Shown here: positions 17,720 to 25,030 of the stretch, piece by piece
How positions within the stretch are numbered: position 1 is the stretch's first letter
How the letters are laid out: each line of letters opens with the position of its first letter
Assembly (NCBI RefSeq): GCF_016735585.2
Contig: NZ_JAERSE020000001.1
Coordinates: forward strand, 372,001 to 436,000
DNA length: 64,000 bases
Direction of reading: 5' to 3'
Source of the DNA: Chryseobacterium tagetis
Lineage (GTDB): Bacteria; Bacteroidota; Bacteroidia; Flavobacteriales; Weeksellaceae
Made by a program: the position numbers and the translations under genes
Notes under the pieces: model-generated
What the model was told of the DNA's origin: nothing
What the model saw: only the letters and a program-made list of their open reading frames with translations
The model's database searches: none

Positions 17720-18247
17720 ATGAAATTTTCTATACAAACCCTTTTAGAAAATCAGGAATATCAATTAATCCCCTTACAGCAAGGGGATTTTGAGTCTTTA
17801 TATGAAGTGGCTTCAGATCCTGAAGTCTGGAAACAGCATCCGAACAAAGACCGTTATCAGCGTGAAATCTTTGAAAACTTTTTTAAAGGAGCCATAGAAA
17901 GCAAAGGAGCTTTTAAAATTATTGAAAAATCGACCGGAGATATTTTGGGAAGTACCCGTTTTTATGATTTTGATGAACATAAGAACAGCATCTTCATTGG
18001 CTATACCTTCTACGGAACAAAATCATGGGGAAAAGGAATCAATCCTCAGATCAAAAAGATTATGCTTGATTATATTTTTCAGTTTGTGGATATTGTTTAC
18101 TTTCATATCGGGAAAGAAAATTTCCGTTCACAAATTGCATTAGAACGATTGGGTGGACAAAAAATTGCAGAAGAGGAAGTGGCTTATTTCGGAGAACCGA
18201 CGAGAACCAATTTTGTGTATGAAATAAAAAAAGAAAACTGGATATGA
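17720..18247 (+). CDS. GNAT-family N-acetyltransferase
   Basis: A 175-residue RimJ/RimL-like acetyltransferase: the N-terminal LIPLQQGDFESLYEVASDP is the usual first strand and helix, FIGYTFYGTKSWGKGIN holds the acetyl-CoA loop region, and the C-terminal NFRSQIALERLGGQ is the conserved helix of the RimL branch. It probably acetylates a small molecule or a protein N-terminus from acetyl-CoA. The gene overlaps the following cupin gene by four bases (ATGA). Confidence 0.87.
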   Translation: MKFSIQTLLENQEYQLIPLQQGDFESLYEVASDPEVWKQHPNKDRYQREIFENFFKGAIESKGAFKIIEKSTGDILGSTRFYDFDEHKNSIFIGYTFYGTKSWGKGINPQIKKIMLDYIFQFVDIVYFHIGKENFRSQIALERLGGQKIAEEEVAYFGEPTRTNFVYEIKKENWI

Positions 18248-18603
18248 AAAAATATAAAATTCAGAAATCACCGTTTGTAGTTCCCACCACAGACGGGAAA
18301 TTAATAGAAGAACACTGGGGAAACTCCACGCAGAATTCTAATATTTCAATTGCTCACATGGTGGCACCTCCGGACTGGAGCGAACCGCACCAAACCCCCG
18401 AATTTGATGAGTTTACCTTAATCATTTCCGGAAAAAAACAATTTGAAATTGATGGCGAAATTGTGACTTTAGAAAAAGGTCAAAGTATTTTGATTGAAAA
18501 AGGAGCAAGAGTTCGTTACAGCAACCCGTTTTCGGATCCTTGTGAATATGTGGCCATTTGTCTTCCTGCCTTTTCTATGGAATTGGTAAACAGAGAGGAA
18601 TAG
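18244..18603 (+). CDS. Cupin-domain protein
   Basis: A 119-residue single-domain cupin. The first motif is degenerate (PHQTPEFDEFTLIISGK, with PxFxE-type ligands), and the second strand pair runs through GQSILIEKGARVRY. Fold members bind metals and act as sensors, isomerases or dioxygenases; no activity can be read from the sequence. It is coupled to the upstream acetyltransferase by a four-base overlap, so both may act on the same compound. Confidence 0.8.
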   Translation: MKKYKIQKSPFVVPTTDGKLIEEHWGNSTQNSNISIAHMVAPPDWSEPHQTPEFDEFTLIISGKKQFEIDGEIVTLEKGQSILIEKGARVRYSNPFSDPCEYVAICLPAFSMELVNREE

Positions 18604-18630
18604 ATCTTAAATATTGAAAATTTAAAAGTC

Positions 18631-18753
18631 CTTTTGTCATTCTGACGCAGGAAGAATCTCTACTAATTTATTTTAACCATTAAGTTCATTTAGAAATTAA
18701 GAGGATTAATAGAGATTCTTCAATTCGCTTTGCAGCTTTCAGAATGACAAAAG
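18631..18753. repeat. Nested inverted repeat, MITE-like
   Basis: CTTTTGTCATTCTGA (18631-18645) and TCAGAATGACAAAAG (18739-18753) are perfect 15-bp inverted ends. Inside, AGAATCTCTA (18653-18662) pairs with TAGAGATTCT (18710-18719). The centre contains ACCATTAAG and AATTAAG, also present in the palindrome at 1976-2042. Nothing is encoded. It lies between convergent genes and could double as a terminator. Confidence 0.7.
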
Positions 18754-18766
18754 ACTAATATTTTAT

Positions 18767-19552
18767 TTACTTCAAAATTTCTTTTAAGAACATCAACGTA
18801 TGATTCCACGCTCTTTTTGCCATGATTTCATTATAATCCGGTGATTTTGGATCTGTAAAAGTATGTTTTGAATGCGCATACGTAATGATCTGCCAATCCG
18901 CATTTCCTTCATTCATTTCCTTGATCAGGTTGTTGTAATCTTCAGGAGTTACACTTTTGTCATCTGCCGGATTTTCAACCAGAATTTTAGTGGAAATAGG
19001 ACCATTTTTTCTGGTCTGATCTTTCCCGATACTTCCATGAATAGAAACAACACCTACTACCGGAAGACTTCCTCTTGCCGATTCTAAAGCTCCTGTTCCT
19101 CCGAAACAATAACCGATCACTGCGATTTTATTCGAAATTGCCCCGTTTTTTTTCAACTGTTCCAAAGCAAGGGTTATCCTTTTCTGATAAGCCTCATAAT
19201 TTTGTTTGTAATATCCCGCGGATTTCCCTGCGCTTGCATTATCTGCAGGAATATTTCCTTCCCCGTAAATATCCGCAACAAAAGCAATGTATCCTTGTTT
19301 TTCAAGTTCTGCGGCGGCGGTTTTTGCTTCATCATCAATTCCTTTCCAGGCCGGAAGGATTAAAACACCCGGAAGTTTTTTTCCTGCGTTGGAAGTTACC
19401 AGTCCGTTCAGCTTTTGAGAACCATCCTGATAAGCAACCGGTTTAAGGTTCTGACTGAATAGGGTTCCTGAAGACATTAAAAATGCAGATAATAAAATAG
19501 GTTTTAAGGAAAATTTATTTGATGTTTTCCCACTTTTGATTGTTGTATTCAT
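18767..19552 (-). CDS. Secreted dienelactone-hydrolase-family protein
   Basis: An alpha/beta hydrolase of 261 residues. After a signal peptide (hydrophobic stretch ending at TLFSQ, ~34) come LVTSNAGKKLPGVLILPAW, the nucleophile elbow GYCFGG with Cys in place of Ser as in dienelactone hydrolases, an Asp in the ENPADDKS segment and the catalytic His in AHSKHTFTDP. The substrate in this group is unknown, and a periplasmic location is unusual for classical DLH but common in Bacteroidota relatives. It overlaps the 3' end of the upstream gene by 38 bases. Confidence 0.85.
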   Translation of the reverse strand: MNTTIKSGKTSNKFSLKPILLSAFLMSSGTLFSQNLKPVAYQDGSQKLNGLVTSNAGKKLPGVLILPAWKGIDDEAKTAAAELEKQGYIAFVADIYGEGNIPADNASAGKSAGYYKQNYEAYQKRITLALEQLKKNGAISNKIAVIGYCFGGTGALESARGSLPVVGVVSIHGSIGKDQTRKNGPISTKILVENPADDKSVTPEDYNNLIKEMNEGNADWQIITYAHSKHTFTDPKSPDYNEIMAKRAWNHTLMFLKEILK

Positions 19553-20231
19553 ATTTTTTTATTTTGTCTAGGTAAGTTATTTCTATTTGATAAGGAGTTC
19601 GGAATTCTATTCCAATCTGGATATTATTTTTTTCTTTTCCTATATTTTCTGATTTCAACTTTACTCTTCCTGTGTCTTTGTTATGATACTTCATCAGAAA
19701 GGAAAATAATTCCGGAGAAAGTTCTGATTTAAAATCGCTAATTAATGGCTCCGGAATTTTTGTAGAGAGAAGAATACTGGCTTTATATCTTGTAAAAAGA
19801 GATTCAATTGCCTTTTCATTCCAGAATTTAGTGATTAAGAAATTGTGTTTATTAAAACTTAATCCACTGCAGCATCTGTTGTCGGGACTGATAATATCAC
19901 AAGGCGAAAGATTGTCTATAAAATGAATGTAAATAAAGCTGGTGTGTAGTATTTTTTTAGGGATATCGTCCAGAATATTCCTGTTGATTAGATCATAAAT
20001 CGTTTCAATATTTTCATTTTCAATCTTAAACTTGGTAAATACCTCCTCATCTTTTTGTCTGAAATAAGCACAGTTTTTTCGCATTGTTTCAGGACATCCA
20101 TAATTTTCTTTAATTCCTGCAAGGGTAGGACACTGATCTTCCGTATCCGGAATTCCATCACTATCTGTATCAATAGTTTGCGCTTGAAAATAAGTAATGG
20201 CGAAGAGAAATAAAAAAAGAATTTTTTTCAT
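19515..20231 (-). CDS. Secreted protein with one thrombospondin type 3-like repeat
   Basis: A 238-residue exported protein: signal peptide MKKILFLFLFAITYFQAQ, then DTDSDGIPDTEDQCP, the Asp-rich calcium-binding motif of TSP type 3 repeats, followed by LAGIKENYGCPE. Usually this motif precedes an OmpA domain, but none is visible here; the remaining ~190 residues are unrecognised. Four more cysteines (in DIISPDNRCCSG and around NCAYF) could form disulfides. The 3' end overlaps the start of the dienelactone-hydrolase gene, suggesting coupled expression. Confidence 0.75.
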   Translation of the reverse strand: MKKILFLFLFAITYFQAQTIDTDSDGIPDTEDQCPTLAGIKENYGCPETMRKNCAYFRQKDEEVFTKFKIENENIETIYDLINRNILDDIPKKILHTSFIYIHFIDNLSPCDIISPDNRCCSGLSFNKHNFLITKFWNEKAIESLFTRYKASILLSTKIPEPLISDFKSELSPELFSFLMKYHNKDTGRVKLKSENIGKEKNNIQIGIEFRTPYQIEITYLDKIKKYEYNNQKWENIK

Positions 20232-20304
20232 GCTTAAAATTCTTTATCTAAATTAATAAAAATAACTCACAATGGAGATATGTACTGTTAAATGAGATTG
20301 CGGT

Positions 20305-20919
20305 TTATTCGAATTTTATCCCTAAATCGATCAATTCTTTTTCTAAATTGGTTTCAGGAGTAATATGAACCGTTTTAAAACCTAATGACCGGGCAATTTC
20401 AATATTTTTCGGATTGTCATCAATAAAAACAGATTCCTGAGGTTGAAGATTGTATCTGTCTAACAAAACATACCAGATTTTAGGATCGGGTTTGATTAAT
20501 TTTTCAGTTCCAGAAACCACAATTTTTCCGTCAAATAACTGAAAGAAATCATAATTTTCCAGCGCATAAGGAAACGTTTCTTCCGACCAGTTGGTCAATC
20601 CAAATAAATGATAGTCGGTTTTTCCAAGTTTTCTCAGCACTTCTACATTATCAGGAATATCGCTTTTCAGCATTACGGTCCAGTTATCATAATAAGCCCT
20701 GATTTCCTTTTCCCAATCCGGAAATTTTTTCACCTGAATTTCCGTTCCTTCAGAAAGCGGTCTTCCCCGGTCTTGCTCTTCATTCCATGCAGTCTGGACA
20801 ATATTTTCAAGAAAGTATTCCATCTTTTCGTCGTCATTAAAGTACGCTTTGAAAAAATATCTGGGATCCCAGTCCATTAAGACGCCTCCAAAGTCAAATA
20901 TGATGTTTTTTATTTCCAT
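20305..20919 (-). CDS. HAD-superfamily hydrolase (YihX-like)
   Basis: A 204-residue haloacid-dehalogenase-fold phosphatase. Motif I is FDFGGVLMDWD, where the usual DxD is replaced by DFG, as in the YihX/epoxide-hydrolase N-terminal branch (DFGGV). Motif II is LFGLTNWS, motif III has a Lys in the LIKPDPKIW region, and motif IV is FIDDNPKNIEIARSLG. It probably dephosphorylates a small metabolite. It is upstream of the TSP3 protein gene on the same strand with a gap of 73 bases. Confidence 0.87.
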   Translation of the reverse strand: MEIKNIIFDFGGVLMDWDPRYFFKAYFNDDEKMEYFLENIVQTAWNEEQDRGRPLSEGTEIQVKKFPDWEKEIRAYYDNWTVMLKSDIPDNVEVLRKLGKTDYHLFGLTNWSEETFPYALENYDFFQLFDGKIVVSGTEKLIKPDPKIWYVLLDRYNLQPQESVFIDDNPKNIEIARSLGFKTVHITPETNLEKELIDLGIKFE

Positions 20920-20944
20920 AGTAAATATTGAATGTTAGAAAAGC

Positions 20945-21376
20945 TTATTCAGGTCTGTAAAACTGATACTGTCCGTTCTCATAATAAGCATTGATATGCT
21001 GTAAACCATTTGTTAAAATGATCTCTTTGGCTCCGATAATGGAGTTGTATCTTGCTGTCTGTTCAAACGTTTTTTCGGTTAATTTGATTTGTGGAGCTTT
21101 ACATTCGATTAAAATTACAGGCTCTGTTTTTTCTGTGATCAGAAGATCAATTCTTTTCGTTAAGCCGTTTAAAACGATCTTTTTCTCAGTAATTAAAGCT
21201 GAGGTAGAATACGATTTTACAGTAAGATAATAATGGATCCAGTGTTGGCGAACCCATTCTTCAGGAGTGAGCAAAAGATAGGTCTTACGAACTAAATCAT
21301 AAATAAAAAACTTATCTTTGTCTTTCTTGAATTTAAAATCAAAAGTTTCCTGAAAATTTAGTTTTGGAAGTTCCAT
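20945..21376 (-). CDS. HsdR N-terminal-type nuclease-fold protein, divergent from holA
   Basis: A stand-alone 143-residue protein matching the type I restriction enzyme R-subunit N-terminal domain (HSDR_N_2). It keeps the PD-(D/E)xK core: RIDLLI (Asp) and ILIECKAP (Glu-x-Lys). The preceding VRKTYLLLTPEEWVRQHWI is characteristic of the flavobacterial version. No helicase or specificity subunit is nearby, so it is not part of a restriction system here. It starts eight bases from the start of holA on the other strand, an arrangement I associate with Bacteroidota, which hints at a DNA replication or repair role. Confidence 0.85.
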   Translation of the reverse strand: MELPKLNFQETFDFKFKKDKDKFFIYDLVRKTYLLLTPEEWVRQHWIHYYLTVKSYSTSALITEKKIVLNGLTKRIDLLITEKTEPVILIECKAPQIKLTEKTFEQTARYNSIIGAKEIILTNGLQHINAYYENGQYQFYRPE

Positions 21377-21383
21377 TTATAAG

Positions 21384-22421
21384 ATGAAAGAATTAGATTT
21401 AATCCTCAAAAATATTAAAAATAAAGAAGTTTTACCTATTTATTTTTTCCACGGAGAAGAACCTTACTTTATAGATCTTGCTGTAAAAGCTTTAGAACAC
21501 GACTTTTTGAATGAAGATGAAAAAGCGTTCAATCAAACGGTGGTGTACGGAAAAGATACCTCTTATCAGGAGGTTCTTTCGTTGGCGAGACAGTTTCCGA
21601 TGATGGGAGATAAGCAGGTGATCATTGTAAAAGAAGCGCAGGATTTAAAATTAAATGAAGAGGAAAACAGAATTTTAGAAGCTTATGTTACGAATCCGGT
21701 TCCGTCTACTGTGTTGGTTTTTGCCCATAAACACAAAAAATTAGACAGCAGAAAAAAAGTAACCAAAGCGCTAGATAAGGCCAATGCATTATTTTTAAGT
21801 GAATCCATAAGGGAAAGTAATCTTCCAAAATGGATTGCCGATGAATGTATTTCTTTAGGGATAAAAACCGCGCCTAATATTTCTCATCTTTTGGCAGAAT
21901 ATCTTGGAAATGACCTTTCCAGAATTGCCAATGAGCTGAATAAACTTAAAATTATTCTTAAAGAAGGGGAAGCTCTGGATGGGACGATGGTCGAAAATCA
22001 TATTGGTATCAGTAAGGAATACAACGTTTTTGAGCTGCAAAAAGCTTTAGGAACAAAAAATGCCAATGCGGCTTTCAAAATTGCTCATTTTATGGGTAAA
22101 AATCCGAAAAATAATCCTTTTGTGATGATGTTGGCGAGTTTATATAACTATTTCTCCAATGTCATTATTTATAATACGATGTCAGGACAGCCGCCACAGG
22201 TGATTGCTTCTCAGATGGGAGTGAATCCATATTTCATTAAAGACTATGCAGAATCAGCAAGACTATATCCTTTGAAGCATGCGACAAGAGTGATCTCTAT
22301 TTTAAGAGAATTCGATATGAAAGGAAAAGGATTAGGAGCTGTAAATATGAGTGAAGCGGAACTTATTAAAGAGCTGGTCTATAAAATCATCAATGTTGAT
22401 AAGATTAAGATGAAGGTGTGA
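21384..22421 (+). CDS. holA: DNA polymerase III, delta subunit
   Basis: Opens the sliding clamp as part of the clamp loader. The 345-residue protein shows the HolA layout: IYFFHGEEPYFIDLAVKALE at the N-terminus, then SLARQFPMMGDKQVIIVKEA, the middle VLVFAHKHKKLDSRKK segment and the C-terminal three-helix collar domain (FELQKALGTKNANAAFKIA onwards). No Walker motifs are expected in this subunit. Divergent from the HsdR-N-like gene with only seven bases between start codons, so each promoter must lie within the other gene's 5' region. Confidence 0.93.
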   Translation: MKELDLILKNIKNKEVLPIYFFHGEEPYFIDLAVKALEHDFLNEDEKAFNQTVVYGKDTSYQEVLSLARQFPMMGDKQVIIVKEAQDLKLNEEENRILEAYVTNPVPSTVLVFAHKHKKLDSRKKVTKALDKANALFLSESIRESNLPKWIADECISLGIKTAPNISHLLAEYLGNDLSRIANELNKLKIILKEGEALDGTMVENHIGISKEYNVFELQKALGTKNANAAFKIAHFMGKNPKNNPFVMMLASLYNYFSNVIIYNTMSGQPPQVIASQMGVNPYFIKDYAESARLYPLKHATRVISILREFDMKGKGLGAVNMSEAELIKELVYKIINVDKIKMKV

Positions 22422-22430
22422 TGTGAGATG

Positions 22431-22451
22431 GCGGGATACGAGTTGCGAGTT
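22431..22451. repeat. Short degenerate tandem repeat after holA
   Basis: ATACGAGTTGCGAGTT contains two near copies of CGAGTT, a pattern resembling low-complexity repeats seen between flavobacterial genes. The rest of the 194-base gap up to trxB shows no gene. Confidence 0.3.
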
Positions 22452-22615
22452 GATAGAAAGGTCAATATTATACCTCCAAATTCCGAAACTCACAATCCGA
22501 ACCATTGAAAATCGACATATTAGATATTGACAACTATCATTAAAATAACTTTAAATTAATAGTAAAAATTACGAAATTAGCACTCGTAAATTTTTAAATC
22601 TTCGAAAAGCAAATT

Positions 22616-23557
22616 ATGGAGCAAAACATTTTAGATTGTGTGATCGTTGGATCTGGACCTTCTGGTTTCACAGCGGCAATTTATGCAGCAAGAGCAGACC
22701 TTAAACCTGAATTGTATACAGGTCTGGAACCAGGTGGACAATTAACTACAACTACGGAGGTGGATAACTTCCCGGGTTACCCAGCGGGAATTACAGGTCC
22801 TGAAATGATGATGGATTTGCAAAAACAAGCAGAAAGATTCGACACAAAAGTTCATTACGAAATGATCACAAAAGTTGAGTTTTCTAAGGAAGTTGGAGGT
22901 ATCCACAAATTATATGCAGGAAATAAAGAAATTTTTGCGAGAACAGTGATCATTTCTACAGGAGCTACTGCAAAATATTTAGGACTGGATGACGAGAAAA
23001 AATACAATGGAGGAGGAGTTTCTGCGTGTGCAACGTGTGACGGATTTTTCTACAGAGGGAAAGACGTTGTCGTAGTTGGAGCAGGAGATACAGCAGCTGA
23101 AGAGGCTACTTATCTTGCTAAACTGGTAAACAAGGTAACGATGTTGGTGAGAAAAGATGAGTTCAGAGCTTCAAAAGCAATGATCCACAGAGTTCAGAAT
23201 ACACCGAATATTGAAGTGAAATTCCATCATGAGTTAATTGGTATTGAAGGAGAAAATAATCTGGTAGAAAGAGCTGTGGTTATTGATAACCAGACTCAGG
23301 AAAAATCTACAGTGGATGTTCACGGGATCTTTATTGCGATTGGTCATAAACCTAATACAGATATTTTTGTTGGACAGATCGATTTAGATGAAAACGGATA
23401 TATTGATACTGAAAAAGGTTCTTCGAGAACCAATCTTCCTGGAGTTTTTGCAGCAGGAGATGTTCAGGATCATATCTACAGACAGGCGATCACAGCGGCA
23501 GGAAGCGGTTGTATGGCTGCAATGGATGCTGAAAAGTATTTGGCAGAATTACATTAA
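22616..23557 (+). CDS. trxB: Thioredoxin reductase
   Basis: Reduces thioredoxin with NADPH via FAD. The 313-residue protein has the FAD-binding GSGPSG (12-17), the redox pair Cys138/Cys141 in CATC, the NADPH-binding GAGDTAAEEA segment, and the C-terminal FAD contact GVFAAGDVQD. Length and motifs are those of the low-molecular-weight bacterial enzyme. It is followed by a terminator and appears monocistronic. Confidence 0.97.
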   Translation: MEQNILDCVIVGSGPSGFTAAIYAARADLKPELYTGLEPGGQLTTTTEVDNFPGYPAGITGPEMMMDLQKQAERFDTKVHYEMITKVEFSKEVGGIHKLYAGNKEIFARTVIISTGATAKYLGLDDEKKYNGGGVSACATCDGFFYRGKDVVVVGAGDTAAEEATYLAKLVNKVTMLVRKDEFRASKAMIHRVQNTPNIEVKFHHELIGIEGENNLVERAVVIDNQTQEKSTVDVHGIFIAIGHKPNTDIFVGQIDLDENGYIDTEKGSSRTNLPGVFAAGDVQDHIYRQAITAAGSGCMAAMDAEKYLAELH

Positions 23558-23582
23558 TAGCAAATTAATTTTTACAACATAT

Positions 23583-23610
23583 AAAACACATCTTTCGGGA
23601 TGTGTTTTTT
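23583..23610 (+). terminator. Intrinsic terminator after trxB
   Basis: AAAACACATC (23583-23592) pairs with GATGTGTTTT (23599-23608) around TTTCGG, followed by a T-rich tract. Confidence 0.85.
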
Positions 23611-23715
23611 GTTTTTTTATTCCTGGTATTTCTATTATTAATCGATGTTTGAGAAAAATAATTGATTTGATTTCTAGTCTATTATTAAGCTGTGTTAAAA
23701 TTTATTCAGAAAATA

Positions 23716-23747
23716 TTTTGCAGAAATTAAAAAACATTCTATATTTG
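23716..23747 (+). promoter_or_regulatory. Promoter of tRNA-Ser
   Basis: TTTTG (23716-23720) and TATATTTG (23740-23747) are 19 bases apart, a full match to the Bacteroidota consensus, ending 34 bases before the tRNA. Confidence 0.8.
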
Positions 23748-23781
23748 CACCACTGAAAACGACGATAGAATCGGAGTTTAT

Positions 23782-23869
23782 GGAGAGTTGGCAGAGTGGT
23801 CGATTGCGGCAGTCTTGAAAACTGTTGACTGTAACAGGTCCGGGGGTTCGAATCCCTCACTCTCCGCCA
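23782..23869 (+). tRNA. tRNA-Ser (anticodon UGA)
   Basis: The acceptor arms GGAGAGT and ACTCTCC pair, the discriminator is G, and CCA is encoded (23867-23869). The anticodon loop CTTGAAA (23814-23820) gives anticodon TGA. A long variable arm (TTGACTGTAACAGGTC region) and the T-arm GGGGGTTCGAATCCCTC confirm a class II serine tRNA. Confidence 0.97.
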
Positions 23870-23890
23870 GTTGGGAAACCAAAATAAGCT

Positions 23891-23926
23891 AAAACGCTGT
23901 AAACATCAATGTTTACAGCGTTTTTT
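23891..23926 (+). terminator. Intrinsic terminator after tRNA-Ser
   Basis: AAAACGCTGTAAACAT (23891-23906) pairs over 16 bp with ATGTTTACAGCGTTTT (23909-23924), with further T residues after it. Confidence 0.9.
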
Positions 23927-23985
23927 ATTTTTATGTAATTATTTTTATGGCATTGAATCAAAAGTTCAATTTTCAGAAAGTTAAT

Positions 23986-24831
23986 TTACTTTTTCAGTTT
24001 AGGTTTTGATTTCATTATTGTAAAATAAGAAGTTGTAAATGCTGAAAGGCTTTTGTATCCTACTTTATAGGCGATTTCGCTCAGAGTATTCTGATTATCA
24101 TTAATCAATTCAATACTTTTCAAAACCCGGATCAGTTGCATATATTTCTGAATAGTAATGCCGGTTTCGTGCTTAAAAATCCGTTGCAGACTTCTGACGG
24201 ATAGATGAGCAAGCTCTGCGAGTTCATCAATTCCGAAACCGTCATGGTAATTAGAATTGATATAATTACAAACTGGGATCAATCTGTTGTCTGCGGGAAC
24301 AGGAATCTGAAGAGAATTATTCTCATCACAAAAACTTGGAAGACTATTCAGAATGGCTGTTAGAAATGTCGATTGTTCTTCGTTTTCTGTTATTAATTGA
24401 CTCCATTTTGAAGCGTAAAGAATCATTTCTTTTAAAACATTCGGAGCGGGAAAAACATGAATATGATTGTAAAAATCGTTTTTAGGGACTGACTTAAATA
24501 AAGCGATCATCAAGTTAACGGTTTTAGCTTCTGAGCTTATTTTATGTGCTTTTCCGGAAGGAATCCAGATGAGATGATTTTGTGGTACCAGCAAGATCTT
24601 GTTATCAATATGAAAATACTGATAACCTTCTTCTACATAAGTTAACTGGTAACGCTCATGTTTATGCTCATAGTCGTCATGTTGCCAGTTTTTGTCATAC
24701 CATACGTATGCGTTGATGGAAATTTCGTCTACAAAATGTCCGGTATTTTCTTCCGTTAACCCACACTTCATGTTGTCGTTTTGTATTTTATTTTTCACAA
24801 AATTAATAAAAGCGTCATTATGAATATTCAA
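23986..24831 (-). CDS. AraC-family transcriptional regulator (cupin type)
   Basis: A 281-residue regulator: residues ~45-130 form an N-terminal cupin-like sensor (HDDYEHKHERYQLTYVEEGY), and residues ~185-280 a double helix-turn-helix with FGIDELAELAHLSVRSLQR and LSEIAYKVGYKSLSAFTT. The second HTH segment ends in KSKPKLKK. It is divergent from tyrS, and its first ATG (24831) lies only 10 bases from the tyrS leader -7 box. The in-frame Met at 24771 (MKCGL) is an alternative start that would free more promoter space. Targets are unknown. Confidence 0.88.
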   Translation of the reverse strand: MNIHNDAFINFVKNKIQNDNMKCGLTEENTGHFVDEISINAYVWYDKNWQHDDYEHKHERYQLTYVEEGYQYFHIDNKILLVPQNHLIWIPSGKAHKISSEAKTVNLMIALFKSVPKNDFYNHIHVFPAPNVLKEMILYASKWSQLITENEEQSTFLTAILNSLPSFCDENNSLQIPVPADNRLIPVCNYINSNYHDGFGIDELAELAHLSVRSLQRIFKHETGITIQKYMQLIRVLKSIELINDNQNTLSEIAYKVGYKSLSAFTTSYFTIMKSKPKLKK

Positions 24832-24840
24832 TAAAATTAA

Positions 24841-24848
24841 TATATTTG
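24841..24848 (+). promoter_or_regulatory. -7 box of the tyrS leader promoter
   Basis: TATATTTG matches TAnnTTTG exactly. The -33 element is weak: no TTG lies 18-21 bases upstream, only TTATG at 24818-24822. Transcription should start near 24853, 2-4 bases before the leader ATG at 24856. Confidence 0.6.
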
Positions 24849-24855
24849 CAATGAA

Positions 24856-24960
24856 ATGAAATTTTTGAACAGCATATTGCGTCTTCCTTTCTTCAGTACG
24901 TATTACTTCCGAATTCTATGTGCTCGGAAGAACTATGCTTATATATCAACTGATTTTTAA
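24856..24960 (+). CDS. Candidate tyrS leader peptide, tyrosine-containing (34 residues)
   Basis: The ORF ATGAAATTTTTGAAC... encodes 34 residues ending at TAA 24958-24960, with the core PFFSTYYFR (residues 11-19) and a second cluster NYAYI (26-30): four Tyr and five Phe in 34 residues. Tyr16-Tyr17 are codons TAT TAC at 24901-24906. Directly at those codons a hairpin begins (CTTCCGA 24906-24912 with TCGGAAG 24924-24930). An intrinsic terminator follows and then tyrS. This is the layout of a ribosome-mediated attenuator sensing charged tRNA-Tyr. The start is almost leaderless. An overlapping ATG at 24851 stops after two codons. Translation and regulation are inferred. Confidence 0.7.
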   Translation: MKFLNSILRLPFFSTYYFRILCARKNYAYISTDF

Positions 24961-24988
24961 ATAAAGATTTTAAATAATATAACCTTAT

Positions 24989-25018
24989 AGCCCGAGTATT
25001 TTTACTCGGGCTTTTTTT
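24989..25018 (+). terminator. Intrinsic terminator acting as tyrS attenuator
   Basis: AGCCCGAGTA (24989-24998) pairs perfectly with TACTCGGGCT (25003-25012) around TTTT, followed by a run of seven T (25012-25018). It stands 12 bases before the tyrS start. Its left arm CCGAG (24992-24996) could instead pair with CTCGG (24923-24927), and adjacent ATAG (24987-24990) with CTAT (24933-24936), giving a possible antiterminator. Confidence 0.88.
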
Positions 25019-25030
25019 ATTCTCAATACA

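Noticed and set aside
23986..25030. T-box riboswitch in front of tyrS
   Set aside because: No T-box sequence, specifier loop or antiterminator bulge is visible; the short Tyr-rich ORF and its terminator explain the region better.
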